Shown: positions 33,021-41,169 of the stretch, piece after piece
Layout: the number at the start of each line of letters is the position of its first letter
How positions within the stretch are numbered: the stretch's first letter is position 1
Assembly (NCBI GenBank): GCA_017473705.1
Contig: JAFUJQ010000014.1
Coordinates: 26,403-90,402 of the forward strand
Direction: 5' to 3'
From: Bacteroidales bacterium
GTDB taxonomy: Bacteria > Bacteroidota > Bacteroidia > Bacteroidales > UBA932
Length of the DNA: 64,000 nucleotides
The notes under the pieces: generated by a model
The model's input: the letters and a program-made list of their open reading frames with translations, nothing else
What the model was told of the DNA's origin: nothing
The model's database searches: none
Program-made: the position numbers and the translations under genes

Positions 33021-33055
33021 AACAAAAGCCCCGATGGTTCGGGGCTGCAAAATTA
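33021..33055 (-). terminator. Terminator of the Na/Pi gene with an overlapping -7 element
   Basis: AGCCCCGA (33027-33034), 4-nt loop, TCGGGGCT (33039-33046); leftward it is followed by a T-rich run (TTTGTTTTG). Just upstream, TAATTTTG (33055-33048, minus) may serve rlmD. The 13-mer GGCTGCAAAATTA at 33043-33055 is identical to that at 2850-2862. Confidence 0.7.
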
Positions 33056-33071
33056 TCAAATAATCACGAGA

Positions 33072-34817
33072 TTAAGAAACTTTAAGCTTGCATTTGTAGA
33101 GATCCTGTGATACATTGATCATGAAGTCTCCCATCTTTTCCAGCTCATTGACTATATCCATATAGTAGACACTGGTCTGATAGTTCTTGCGCTCGTTCTC
33201 GATGCTTTCGATCTCTTCGTCGCGAAGGTTGTTGCGCATGTTGTTGATGCGGTCCTCTGCGTCGTATGCATTTGATATCTCCTCGAGTCTTGCCTCGTCT
33301 GCAAGAGTCAGGTTGGTTATCATCACCTCATATGCGCTGTCGACAAGCTTGATCAGAGAGTTAAGCTTTCTGACAGTATCTGCATCAAATGTCTTCTTGT
33401 GAATGTTCCTGCGCGAAAGTATTCGGCTGATCGACTCTCCTGAGTCTCCGAGAGATTCGAGCTCACCAATGATCTTGTACATCGCCTTGATCTTTACCGA
33501 TGTGCTCTCGCTGATTTCACCTGCAGATACTTCATTCAGGAAAGTCGCAATCTCATATTCGATTCTGTCCGAGATTTCCTCATACTTTACGAGTTTCGCA
33601 CGGTATTCCTCGAACTTGTCCGGATCTGTCTCATTGACAGCGTCCTTGATGTATCCGAGTCCGTTTCTTGAGATTCTCGCAAAATGACCGATCTCCTTGA
33701 ATGCCTGCTCGATGGCGAGTTCCGGTGTTGCCAGAGGGCCGGCATTGATATATTTGAGCCTGTATACGTCGTCCTCCTTGTTCTTTGAATCCTTGATGAC
33801 AAGACATACTATCTTCTCGATGAGAGGTATGAACCATATGAGAATCAATGTGTTGATGGTGTTGAAGAGAGTGTGGAGCATCGACAGGCCGTACAATGCT
33901 GCAGTCTGGGTGTCGCTCTGGGCTCCGTCTGCACCGGCTACAACTGTGAATGCCTCACCTGAAGGATTCGGAAGTCCGAATATGCCTGCTGTGATGAAGC
34001 CGACAAGCTTCAGGAAATATGGGAAGAGTATCAGGGCCCATATCACTCCGAATACATTGAATACGGTGTGGGCGAGAGCGGCGCGCTTGGCGGAAGGATT
34101 TCCGACAGCCGCAGCGATGTTCGCTGTGATAGTGGTTCCGATGTTTTCTCCGAGGACCATTGCGCATGCCATGTCAAAGCGGATCCATCCGAAGTTGAGC
34201 ATCATGATGGTGAGGGCCATTGTCGCACTTGAAGACTGGAGTATCAGTGTCAGAACTGTTCCGAATATAAGGAAGAGGATCACTGAACCGAATCCATGTC
34301 CCTGCCATCCCTGTATGAATGAAAGCACTTCCGGTGTCTTGCTGAGGTCAGGAACTGAATTCTTCATCAGTGAAAGGCCGAGGAAGAGGAGCGAGAAGCC
34401 TACGATAAGCTCGGCAATGTTTCTCCTCTGGCTCTTCTTGGAGATGGAAAGCACGAATCCCACAGCCATGAGAGGAACTGCGAAAATCGAGATGTCAGCC
34501 TTGAATCCGAGCCATGAGACGAGCCATGCTGTGACTGTGGTACCTATATTGGCACCCATGATCACGCTGATTGCCTGCGCGAGAGTCAGCAGTCCGGCAT
34601 TCACGAAGCTGACGACCATCACTGTCGTAGCAGATGATGACTGGATCACTGAAGTGATGCCAAGGCCGGTGAGCACTCCCTTGAATGGATTCGAGGTCAT
34701 TGCCGAAAGGAAATTCCTCAGGCGGTCTCCTGCAACTTTCTGCAATCCGGAGCTCATCAGGTTCATTCCGTAAAGGAACATACCGAGAGCACCTAATAAT
34801 GTAAAGATCTGTAACAT
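33072..34817 (-). CDS. Na+/phosphate cotransporter family protein with PhoU-like domain
   Basis: A 581-aa inner-membrane protein: two Na_Pi_cotrans repeats with the QSSSATT/QSSSATM signatures (about 60 and 195), about eight membrane helices (to about 345), and a soluble PhoU-like helical domain (about 365-570). It imports inorganic phosphate with sodium. Full length, no anomaly seen. It lies 22 bp after the second antiporter gene and is the last gene of that operon. Phosphate could be accompanied by cation balance through the antiporter; this is inference. Confidence 0.92.
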   Translation of the reverse strand: MLQIFTLLGALGMFLYGMNLMSSGLQKVAGDRLRNFLSAMTSNPFKGVLTGLGITSVIQSSSATTVMVVSFVNAGLLTLAQAISVIMGANIGTTVTAWLVSWLGFKADISIFAVPLMAVGFVLSISKKSQRRNIAELIVGFSLLFLGLSLMKNSVPDLSKTPEVLSFIQGWQGHGFGSVILFLIFGTVLTLILQSSSATMALTIMMLNFGWIRFDMACAMVLGENIGTTITANIAAAVGNPSAKRAALAHTVFNVFGVIWALILFPYFLKLVGFITAGIFGLPNPSGEAFTVVAGADGAQSDTQTAALYGLSMLHTLFNTINTLILIWFIPLIEKIVCLVIKDSKNKEDDVYRLKYINAGPLATPELAIEQAFKEIGHFARISRNGLGYIKDAVNETDPDKFEEYRAKLVKYEEISDRIEYEIATFLNEVSAGEISESTSVKIKAMYKIIGELESLGDSGESISRILSRRNIHKKTFDADTVRKLNSLIKLVDSAYEVMITNLTLADEARLEEISNAYDAEDRINNMRNNLRDEEIESIENERKNYQTSVYYMDIVNELEKMGDFMINVSQDLYKCKLKVS

Positions 34818-34839
34818 ATTCTGTTATTGAGGTTAATCG

Positions 34840-35775
34840 TTATCCTAGCAGGTATATGCTGTATCCGACAAAGGCTGCAAACATCAGGAGACCCTCCCAT
34901 CTGTTGATCTTGCCGTCAAGGCCGAGGAACAGTGTCAGCACGGCTGCTGCAATCATCACGCAGTAGTCGAAGACAGTGATTCCTGCTGATGAGAGCGGGC
35001 ATACCTGTGAACATATGCCAAGGATGAGGGTGATGTTGAAGATGTTCGATCCGATGATGTTACCCAATGCCATTTCGGTGTTCTTCTTGAGGGCTGCAGT
35101 GATGGATGCCGCAAGTTCGGGCAGGGAAGTGCCGCATGCAATCAGCGTGATGGAGATTGCCGCTTCACTCATGTTCCATGACCTGGCTATCTTTATTGCA
35201 TTGTCCACAAAGAAGTCACAGCTTGTCACGAGGATTGCAAGGCCTCCGACGACCTTGAGTATGGCGATCCATACAGATCCGGCCTGTGCCTGAGTCTCCT
35301 CGGTCTTCGCTTCCTGCTTCTTATGTCCTTTGAACGAATACCACATGTACCAGGCAAAAATGCCTGTCAGAATCAGTCCGTCAATCCTTCCAAGTACAGC
35401 AACACTTCCGTTAAAGAAGTTGAAAGCCAATAACATAAGAAGTACTGACACAAAGATGCAGAGCGGTATGTCAAACTTCAGATTTGCCTTGTCTATCTTG
35501 ATCGGGAAGCATATCGCAGTAGCTCCAAGTATGCCAAGGACATTGAATATATTGGATCCTACGACATTTCCGAGGGCCACATCCGAGTTGCCCTGGATTG
35601 CTCCCATGAGGCTGACCATAAGCTCCGGTGCAGATGTTCCGACGCCGACGATGGCTGCTCCGATTACGAAATCGGAGACCTTGAAACGTCTTGCGATCTG
35701 GACAGAGCCACTCACCAGCCAGTCGGCTCCCAATACAATGCCGACCAGTGATACGATTAAGATTAAGTATTCCAT
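34840..35775 (-). CDS. CaCA-family calcium/sodium antiporter (copy 2)
   Basis: Paralogue of the protein at 29160, 311 aa. Signatures GTSAPELMVS (about 50) and GTSLPELAAS (about 211) with the IGSNIFNITLILG stretch. Ten helices are expected. Its start overlaps the stop of the upstream 148-aa gene by one base (TAATG), implying translational coupling. Operon: 148-aa membrane protein, antiporter, Na/Pi transporter. Same family as copy 1 but clearly diverged, so not a recent duplication. Confidence 0.92.
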   Translation of the reverse strand: MEYLILIVSLVGIVLGADWLVSGSVQIARRFKVSDFVIGAAIVGVGTSAPELMVSLMGAIQGNSDVALGNVVGSNIFNVLGILGATAICFPIKIDKANLKFDIPLCIFVSVLLMLLAFNFFNGSVAVLGRIDGLILTGIFAWYMWYSFKGHKKQEAKTEETQAQAGSVWIAILKVVGGLAILVTSCDFFVDNAIKIARSWNMSEAAISITLIACGTSLPELAASITAALKKNTEMALGNIIGSNIFNITLILGICSQVCPLSSAGITVFDYCVMIAAAVLTLFLGLDGKINRWEGLLMFAAFVGYSIYLLG

Positions 35776-36221
35776 TATTTTTCGATTAGTCTTGCTCCTT
35801 CGTCATATGAGTGCTCGTATATCTTTGAGCATGCCTCATATTTATAAGGTATATATTCATATAGCTGGCAGAATACCTTTCCGCAGCTCTGGCTGTGATA
35901 TACATCAAGTCTGAGGCTTGAACCCTTGTCTTCGTTGTCGCTGCAGATACGTGCAGGGGATTCCATTGATTTCTTGAGTACTTCGCGCATCTCATTTCCG
36001 AAGAAACGCTCTGTCTTGCAGAATCTTTCACCGGTTTCTACATCTTTATATCCGGTCTTGAGCATGACGCACAGAAGCAGTCCGCCAAAGAGAATGAAGA
36101 AACCTGCGATGCTGAGCGCCTCGGATACAGGAAGTGTGACAAGAAGAAGGCCAGCGGCCAGAAGAAGTGTGCATATAACGATGTCCTTGATTGAACGGAC
36201 TCTGACAAATTTATTTTCCAT
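35775..36221 (-). CDS. Conserved hypothetical two-helix membrane protein
   Basis: I do not recognise this 148-aa family. The N-terminus is basic (KFVRVRSIKD), then two adjoining membrane helices (about 12-53, with a PVSEALSIAG turn). A soluble cytoplasmic domain follows, with Cys at about 68, 92, 112, 117 and 130 and a GKVFCQLYEYIPYKYEAC segment. It is the first gene of the antiporter-Na/Pi operon and coupled to the antiporter. A promoter at 36419-36390 would give a long leader (about 160 nt) with a hairpin. Confidence 0.75.
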   Translation of the reverse strand: MENKFVRVRSIKDIVICTLLLAAGLLLVTLPVSEALSIAGFFILFGGLLLCVMLKTGYKDVETGERFCKTERFFGNEMREVLKKSMESPARICSDNEDKGSSLRLDVYHSQSCGKVFCQLYEYIPYKYEACSKIYEHSYDEGARLIEK

Positions 36222-36263
36222 AAAAGTAAATAATTGATAATTAATGAATTAAATAACAGGGTA

Positions 36264-36289
36264 GTCCGCATTATGAACATAGTGCGGAC
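36264..36289. promoter_or_regulatory. Hairpin in the leader of the membrane-protein operon
   Basis: GTCCGCA (36264-36270) pairs with TGCGGAC (36283-36289), with three more pairs after a mismatch. No T-run follows in the leftward direction. It lies in the predicted 5' leader of the operon starting at 36221 and may also end transcription of the small exported protein. Confidence 0.45.
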
Positions 36290-36313
36290 AAGTTTGTGAC
36301 TTTTATGGATATG

Positions 36314-36694
36314 CTAGATTATGAGTCTTCTCAGGCAGATGAAGTAGTTTTCTGGCCTGAGCGTGCCTGATATGCAGCTTATGCAGCTGCAAAGATATGA
36401 TCTGAAATTATTGACACAAGTATGTTTTCCTCCAATGATGAGCACGAGTGGCTGTACATTATCGCTGGAAACCCTTTTTGCCTGTGAATAGTTGCGTAGA
36501 GGAGCGGAATAATTGGTCGGTCTAGGGACATAGAGGTCACTGCCTGAAGCAGATACGGTTGTTGTCGTCTGTTCTGCGTAGATTATTCCTGACGAGAAGT
36601 CGGATTCGTCATAATTTTTGCTTGCCGCACCAAAATCTGGCAGCAGACAGAATATCGCTGCAATGAAAGCATATATGAGAAGATGTCTTTTCAT
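36314..36694 (-). CDS. Small exported hypothetical protein
   Basis: Unrecognised 126-aa protein with a signal peptide (MKRHLLIYAFIAAIFCLLP...). The ATG at 36718 would lie inside the -7 element (36723-36716), so the start at 36694 is preferred. Up to about residue 85 the sequence looks like a real secreted protein (Thr/Ser-rich, VPRPTNYSAPLRNYSQ). The last 40 residues are Cys-rich and unusual, and they overlap a strong promoter for the next operon (36419-36390), so the true end may be eroded or the tail non-functional. Confidence 0.5.
   Translation of the reverse strand: MKRHLLIYAFIAAIFCLLPDFGAASKNYDESDFSSGIIYAEQTTTTVSASGSDLYVPRPTNYSAPLRNYSQAKRVSSDNVQPLVLIIGGKHTCVNNFRSYLCSCISCISGTLRPENYFICLRRLII
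36390..36419 (-). promoter_or_regulatory. Promoter of the membrane protein/antiporter/Na-Pi operon
   Basis: Minus strand: TTG at 36419-36417, 19-bp spacer, TATCTTTG at 36397-36390; a full consensus promoter inside the 3' end of the small exported gene. The downstream start codon is at 36221. Confidence 0.6.
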
Positions 36695-36715
36695 GCGTTT
36701 TTCTTTGGTGCGGCA

Positions 36716-36723
36716 CAAATATA
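36716..36723 (-). promoter_or_regulatory. -7 element of the small exported gene
   Basis: TATATTTG on the minus strand, perfect consensus, 22 bp before the chosen start at 36694. Confidence 0.5.
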
Positions 36724-36801
36724 ATCAAATTATCAAATTCTGCCGCAGAGTAGTGACCTGCAAGACCTCTTTTTATATCCAAGTTAACATAATATGGATT
36801 G

Positions 36802-36823
36802 TGTAACAAAAGTATCTGTTACA
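36802..36823. repeat. TGTAACA/TGTTACA inverted repeat
   Basis: TGTAACA at 36802-36808 and TGTTACA at 36817-36823 separated by 8 bp, at the end of the DUF1963 gene. The right half is part of a fourth TGTTACAAA copy (36817-36825), the box seen near the XRE regulator. It could be an operator or a weak terminator. Confidence 0.4.
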
Positions 36824-37430
36824 AAGAATGGAGATAAGCCTTTGTCTTTTTCCAGTTTTTGAACTTGAGGTCTGCCTCCTTCATGAGCAGGTTGACCATG
36901 CCGCAGTCATAGAATCTCATGCACAGCTCGTCATCCTCATCAAGCTGCAGCAGATTGATCATGTCCGGATATTCATTTCTTATTTCTTCGTAGAAAGGAA
37001 CTCCGAGAAGCTTGATTCCGTCAGCATCGTCGGCACATTCTGAAAATTCGATCTCCCGCTCAGGCTCGGTTATCGGATTGTCATCTTCGTCTACCATTAT
37101 GCATGACCTGAATGTCTCAAAGTTGACCTCCTTGGCATATTTGACCACGAAATGTCCCTTAGGCCATTCTCCGATGCCGTTTTCCAGCGGACTTTCATAT
37201 CCCAGCCACTGATCCAGTGCAGCAAAGAAATACAGCATTCCTTCGTGTGGAAGCTTTCCCTCAGGGTCGAATTTCGCGATGTCCTCGCAGTTGATCTGGC
37301 ATACGAATGTCAGCGGATAATCCTCTGTCATAGGATATTCCATAGCCTCGGGCATGTCAGGATCGCCCCACCATTTACTGCCGCAGAACAGAATCCTGTC
37401 AGTCTCTTTTGTTGTTAATCTGATTGCCAT
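36819..37430 (-). CDS. DUF1963/YwqG-family protein
   Basis: A 203-aa soluble protein of the YwqG/DUF1963 family. Recognisable blocks: SKWWGDPDMPE near 18, PLTFVCQINCEDIA (about 39-52), EGMLYFFAALDQ (about 63), and the C-terminal LLQLDED...MRFYDCGMVNLLMKEADL (about 158-190), the family's most conserved part. Cytoplasmic, function unknown. It lies 13 bp after the outer-membrane protein genes and may be cotranscribed with them. Confidence 0.82.
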   Translation of the reverse strand: MAIRLTTKETDRILFCGSKWWGDPDMPEAMEYPMTEDYPLTFVCQINCEDIAKFDPEGKLPHEGMLYFFAALDQWLGYESPLENGIGEWPKGHFVVKYAKEVNFETFRSCIMVDEDDNPITEPEREIEFSECADDADGIKLLGVPFYEEIRNEYPDMINLLQLDEDDELCMRFYDCGMVNLLMKEADLKFKNWKKTKAYLHSL

Positions 37431-37443
37431 AAGTGTATAATTA

Positions 37444-38052
37444 TCAAAATGTTAAGCCAATTCCAACGGATATCGAAAGAAGCAATGCCTGGTTCCTGTT
37501 CGTCCATCTCATGCTGACAGGCTCGTGCTCGAAGTATATCTGCGGATGTGTATATGAGCATCGTGCACTCAGATGAAAGTCTATCTTTGTATTTCTGCTC
37601 AACGATATCCTGTATCCGCCGCCCAGCTTGCCACAGAATATCTCCTGCACATCTTTCTTGATGCCGACTCCGCTGCCGGCGTCAAGAAATGCGAACGCTC
37701 TGTCTTTCAGCGGGTCATCACCGAAGAATCTTGTCGCCCTCAATGAAACAGGTATGGCGGAATGTATGTTTGTCATGCCGGTTATGCCAGCATATAGGGA
37801 AAGATTCCATTTTCCGTTGAAATTGTATCCTGCATGCAGCAGCGCTTCCCCATTGCTGTCCAGACCTTTGATGCTCCCCTTCTCATTCAGCCTGTATCCG
37901 TCGGGTCTGAAGTAATTATAGTGGAATCCTGAAAAATATGTTGCTATATAACTCCATTCCGTCCCGAAGGTAATACGAGGATATGCTCCTCTACCTTCAG
38001 CCAAATGACTGAAAGACAGCAAAATGAGCAATATGAGCAGCGTCTTTTTCAT
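37444..38052 (-). CDS. Outer-membrane beta-barrel-like protein
   Basis: A 202-aa exported protein with signal peptide (MKKTLLILLILLSFSHLAEG). The mature part alternates aromatic/hydrophobic and polar residues and ends in phenylalanine (GIGLTF), as in outer-membrane barrels. I do not recognise the family. It is coupled to the preceding gene by a one-base overlap (TGATG), and the two proteins are of similar size and design, so they may act together. Confidence 0.7.
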   Translation of the reverse strand: MKKTLLILLILLSFSHLAEGRGAYPRITFGTEWSYIATYFSGFHYNYFRPDGYRLNEKGSIKGLDSNGEALLHAGYNFNGKWNLSLYAGITGMTNIHSAIPVSLRATRFFGDDPLKDRAFAFLDAGSGVGIKKDVQEIFCGKLGGGYRISLSRNTKIDFHLSARCSYTHPQIYFEHEPVSMRWTNRNQALLLSISVGIGLTF

Positions 38053-38603
38053 CAGAATCTGTAGCTTATCCCGATTTCCGGCATTATTGTCTGCATGATG
38101 CCGTATCTGTAATATCTTGCCAGAAGGTTGCCACCGCTATCCTTAGCCATATGCAGACCAAGGACTGGTGCTACGCATATGACGATGTTTACATTTCTGG
38201 CATATGTGATTTCAAGTCCCAGTCTTCCCTTAAGTCCGAAATATGTGCCATGAAGTCCGTGTTCCGTCTTTTTCAAGCGTATGTCCTTGCAATATCCAAC
38301 CGCTGCCCCTGGACCTGCGAAGAAGCGTATTTCATTGCCGTTGCCGGACTCCTTCCTCGCGAAGATTGTATTCCATGTAAATGAGGCAGCTGCACCCGGA
38401 AAATTTGTTCTGCCTGCCAGTGCTTCGCCTGTTTCAAGATGAATGCCAGCAAGGAGAAAGGTGTTTTCCTTGATGACACGGCCATATGATATGCCGATTT
38501 CGCTCAGTCCCCATGACGTGCCGACAGTGTTCTTCCGGGCATGTGCGACGCCACATGTGACAAAAACGACAACGGCCAGGCATATGGTTCTGTACAGTTT
38601 CAT
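38052..38603 (-). CDS. Outer-membrane beta-barrel-like protein
   Basis: A 183-aa exported protein: signal peptide MKLYRTICLAVVVFVTCGVAHA with a cleavage site after Ala-His-Ala, then Gly-rich, aromatic beta-strand pattern and a terminal Phe (IGISYRF). It resembles small porin-like or assembly barrels but belongs to no family I can name. First gene of a pair with 37444. An 11-bp-stem palindrome (38619-38643) lies just upstream. Confidence 0.7.
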   Translation of the reverse strand: MKLYRTICLAVVVFVTCGVAHARKNTVGTSWGLSEIGISYGRVIKENTFLLAGIHLETGEALAGRTNFPGAAASFTWNTIFARKESGNGNEIRFFAGPGAAVGYCKDIRLKKTEHGLHGTYFGLKGRLGLEITYARNVNIVICVAPVLGLHMAKDSGGNLLARYYRYGIMQTIMPEIGISYRF

Positions 38604-38618
38604 CTCGTTAAATTTTTC

Positions 38619-38643
38619 AAATTCGCATTGTCAATGCGAATTT
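38619..38643. promoter_or_regulatory. Perfect palindrome in a divergent promoter region
   Basis: AAATTCGCATT (38619-38629), 3-nt loop, exact complement (38633-38643). It stands between the outer-membrane protein gene (minus) and the GNAT gene (plus), 16 bp from the former's start. A regulator-binding site or a 5'-leader hairpin; no T-run suggests termination. Confidence 0.45.
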
Positions 38644-38666
38644 AGTAAAAATTAGAGAATAATTCA

Positions 38667-38674
38667 TATCTTTG
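38667..38674 (+). promoter_or_regulatory. -7 element of the GNAT-rarA operon
   Basis: TATCTTTG, perfect TAnnTTTG match, 39 bp before the GNAT start codon. Confidence 0.5.
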
Positions 38675-38713
38675 TCAGGATGTACTGAACCAAAACTAAA
38701 CTGAATTACCATT

Positions 38714-39844
38714 ATGCCTATACAGATCAAGCCTGTTTCGACAGGAAAGGAAATGAGCACATTCGTCAGATTCGGCAACAAGCTTTATAAGGGAAACCGA
38801 TATTATGTCCCTTCTATGCCGATGGACGATCTCAATACATTGAATCCTAAGAAGAACGGCGCCTTCGACTTCAGCGAGGCGCAGTGTTTTCTTGCTTATA
38901 AGGATGGTGAAGTTGTCGGCCGCATCGCTGCGATCATAAACCACAAGGCAAATGAGTCTTGGGGCGTCAAGCAGGTGCGTTTCGGATGGATCGACTTCAT
39001 TGATGACCTTGAAGTTTCCGCTGCTTTGCTCAATGCTGTCGAGGAGTTCGGACGTGAACGTGGCATGACCCAGATCGTCGGTCCGCTCGGTTTCACAGAC
39101 TTTGATCCTGAAGGAATGCTTGTGGAAGGATTTGACAGGCTCAGCACGATGGCCCTCATCTATAACTACCCGTATTATCCGGAGCATATGAAGAAGCACG
39201 GATACTACAAGGAGACAGGATGGGTAGAGTATAGGATCACGCTTCCGGAGAAGATGCCGGAAAAGCATGTGAAATATGCAGAAATCATAAAGAAAAGATA
39301 TAATCTGAAGATCCGCAAGCTGACCCGCGGCCAGATAAGGAAGGAAAGATACGGACACAAGCTGTTCCAGCTCATCAACGACACATACTGTGTCCTTTAT
39401 GGATATTCACTCCTTTCTGAAAAGCAGATCGACCAATATGTGGACATGTATCTCAGCATTGTAGACACAAAGATGCTGACATTCGTGGAGAACGAGCAGG
39501 GAGAGCTCGTGGCGGCAGGAATCTCGATCCCGTCATTGTCGGAGGCCCTTCAGAAGTGTAACGGAGAGATATTCCCGTTCGGCTGGTGGCACTTGCTCAA
39601 GGCAATGTACTGGAAGAAGCCCGACACGCTGGACCTCCTTCTCATAGGCATACGTCCTGACTACCAGAACAAGGGACTTAACTCTTTGGTATTCGTGGAT
39701 CTTTTCGATAATTATAAGAAGCTTGGCTTCAAGTATGCGGAGACAAACGCAAACCTTGAGACCAACATTAAGGTGCAGGCCATGTGGGATCCTTTCGAAA
39801 AGGAACTTCACAAGCGCCGCTGGGTGTTCGGCAAGGAACTTTAG
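38714..39844 (+). CDS. GNAT-like N-acetyltransferase family protein
   Basis: A 376-aa protein of a large Bacteroidota group related to GNAT acetyltransferases. A degenerate N-terminal domain (IVGPLGFTDFDPEGMLVEGF near 115-134) precedes the C-terminal acetyl-CoA-fold region with LLLIGIRPDYQNKGLNSLVF (about 310-329), the expected (Q/R)xxGx-type loop. Cytoplasmic, substrate unknown. It lies 6 bp before rarA and is probably cotranscribed with it. Confidence 0.75.
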   Translation: MPIQIKPVSTGKEMSTFVRFGNKLYKGNRYYVPSMPMDDLNTLNPKKNGAFDFSEAQCFLAYKDGEVVGRIAAIINHKANESWGVKQVRFGWIDFIDDLEVSAALLNAVEEFGRERGMTQIVGPLGFTDFDPEGMLVEGFDRLSTMALIYNYPYYPEHMKKHGYYKETGWVEYRITLPEKMPEKHVKYAEIIKKRYNLKIRKLTRGQIRKERYGHKLFQLINDTYCVLYGYSLLSEKQIDQYVDMYLSIVDTKMLTFVENEQGELVAAGISIPSLSEALQKCNGEIFPFGWWHLLKAMYWKKPDTLDLLLIGIRPDYQNKGLNSLVFVDLFDNYKKLGFKYAETNANLETNIKVQAMWDPFEKELHKRRWVFGKEL

Positions 39845-39850
39845 ACACAA

Positions 39851-41167
39851 ATGACAGGAGAGGACAATATAGGAAGAAGCAGGATGCTTCCACCTCTTCC
39901 GGAGAGGATGAGGCCGCATGACCTTGAAGGCTATGTAGGTCAGCGTCATCTCATAGGTCCAGGTGGCATTTTGAAGAATATGATGGAGACAGGAAACCTG
40001 TCTTCATTCATTCTCTGGGGTCCTCCTGGTGTCGGCAAGACTACCCTCTCCCGTATTGTTGCAAAGTCTCTTGGTCGAGAGTTCTTCACAATTTCTGCAG
40101 TAAGCGCCGGTGTGAAGGAGGTTCGCGAAGTCATTGACAGAGCCAGGTCAAATTCGATTTTCTCTCAGGGACTTGCTCCGATTCTCTTCATTGATGAAAT
40201 CCATCGTTTCAGCAAGTCGCAGCAGGATGCTCTTCTTGGCGCTGTAGAAGACGGAACCATAATCCTCATCGGTGCAACCACTGAAAATCCTTCTTTCGAA
40301 GTCATCACTCCCCTTTTGTCACGCTGCCAGGTCTTTGTCTTGAAGTCTCTCTGCAAGGATGACCTTCAGGGACTGCTGGACAGGGCTTTGCGTGAGGACG
40401 AGGTGCTCCGCAATATGAATATTGAAGTCAAGGAGACTGACGCGCTCTTCAGATATAGTGCAGGAGATGCAAGGAAGCTTCTTAATATCATAGAGATAGT
40501 GACAGGTGCCTGTGCCGGCCAGAGGAAGATTGTCATTGACAACAAGCTTGTCACCTCGTGTCTTCAGGAGAATACCGCGATCTATGACAAGGGTGGAGAA
40601 ATGCATTATGATGTCATCTCTGCCTTCATCAAGAGTGTCAGGGGATCAGATCCCAATGCTGCCGTTTATTATCTTGCCAGGATGCTTGACGGAGGCGAAG
40701 ACCCTCTGTTCATAGCAAGAAGGCTTTGCATTCTTGCGGCAGAGGACGTCGGTCTTGCCAATCCTAATGCCCTTCTTCTCGCGAATGCGACTTTCCAGAT
40801 AGTTCATACCATAGGAATGCCGGAGGCTCGTATTCCTCTGTCCGAGTGTACTATTTATCTTGCGTCGTCAGCAAAGAGCAACTCTGCGTATATGGCCATC
40901 AATGAAGCTCTTGCAGTTGCCAAAGAGACCCAGACCGCTTCTGTGCCGCTGTATCTGAGAAATGCGCCGACAAAGCTTATGGAAGAGCTCGGATACGCTG
41001 ACGGATATAAGTATGCTCACGACTATCCCGGTCATTTTGCCGACCTGGAATTCATGCCTGAGGAATTGAAGGGCCGTAAATTTTATGAGCCGGCAGACAA
41101 CAAGCACGAAGACGTCCTTAGGGCACGTCTGGAGGCATGCTGGCCAAAATATTACAATAAGAAATAA
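39851..41167 (+). CDS. rarA: Replication-associated recombination protein A (RarA/MgsA)
   Basis: AAA+ ATPase acting at stalled replication forks, 438 aa. Walker A GPPGVGKTT (about 57-65), Walker B LFIDEIHRFSKSQQDALL (about 115-132), sensor GATTENPSF (about 144), and the C-terminal tetramerisation domain with AEDVGLANPNALL (about 297). The N-terminal motif PLPERMRPHDLEGYVGQRHL is characteristic. Its stop lies 2 bp from the end of the convergent BamA/TamA gene; no terminator is seen between them. Confidence 0.94.
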   Translation: MTGEDNIGRSRMLPPLPERMRPHDLEGYVGQRHLIGPGGILKNMMETGNLSSFILWGPPGVGKTTLSRIVAKSLGREFFTISAVSAGVKEVREVIDRARSNSIFSQGLAPILFIDEIHRFSKSQQDALLGAVEDGTIILIGATTENPSFEVITPLLSRCQVFVLKSLCKDDLQGLLDRALREDEVLRNMNIEVKETDALFRYSAGDARKLLNIIEIVTGACAGQRKIVIDNKLVTSCLQENTAIYDKGGEMHYDVISAFIKSVRGSDPNAAVYYLARMLDGGEDPLFIARRLCILAAEDVGLANPNALLLANATFQIVHTIGMPEARIPLSECTIYLASSAKSNSAYMAINEALAVAKETQTASVPLYLRNAPTKLMEELGYADGYKYAHDYPGHFADLEFMPEELKGRKFYEPADNKHEDVLRARLEACWPKYYNKK

Positions 41168-41169
41168 TT

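Noticed and set aside
33697-34773. 358-codon frame opposite the Na/Pi transporter gene
   Set aside because: Antisense shadow of a clear gene, with no recognisable domain.
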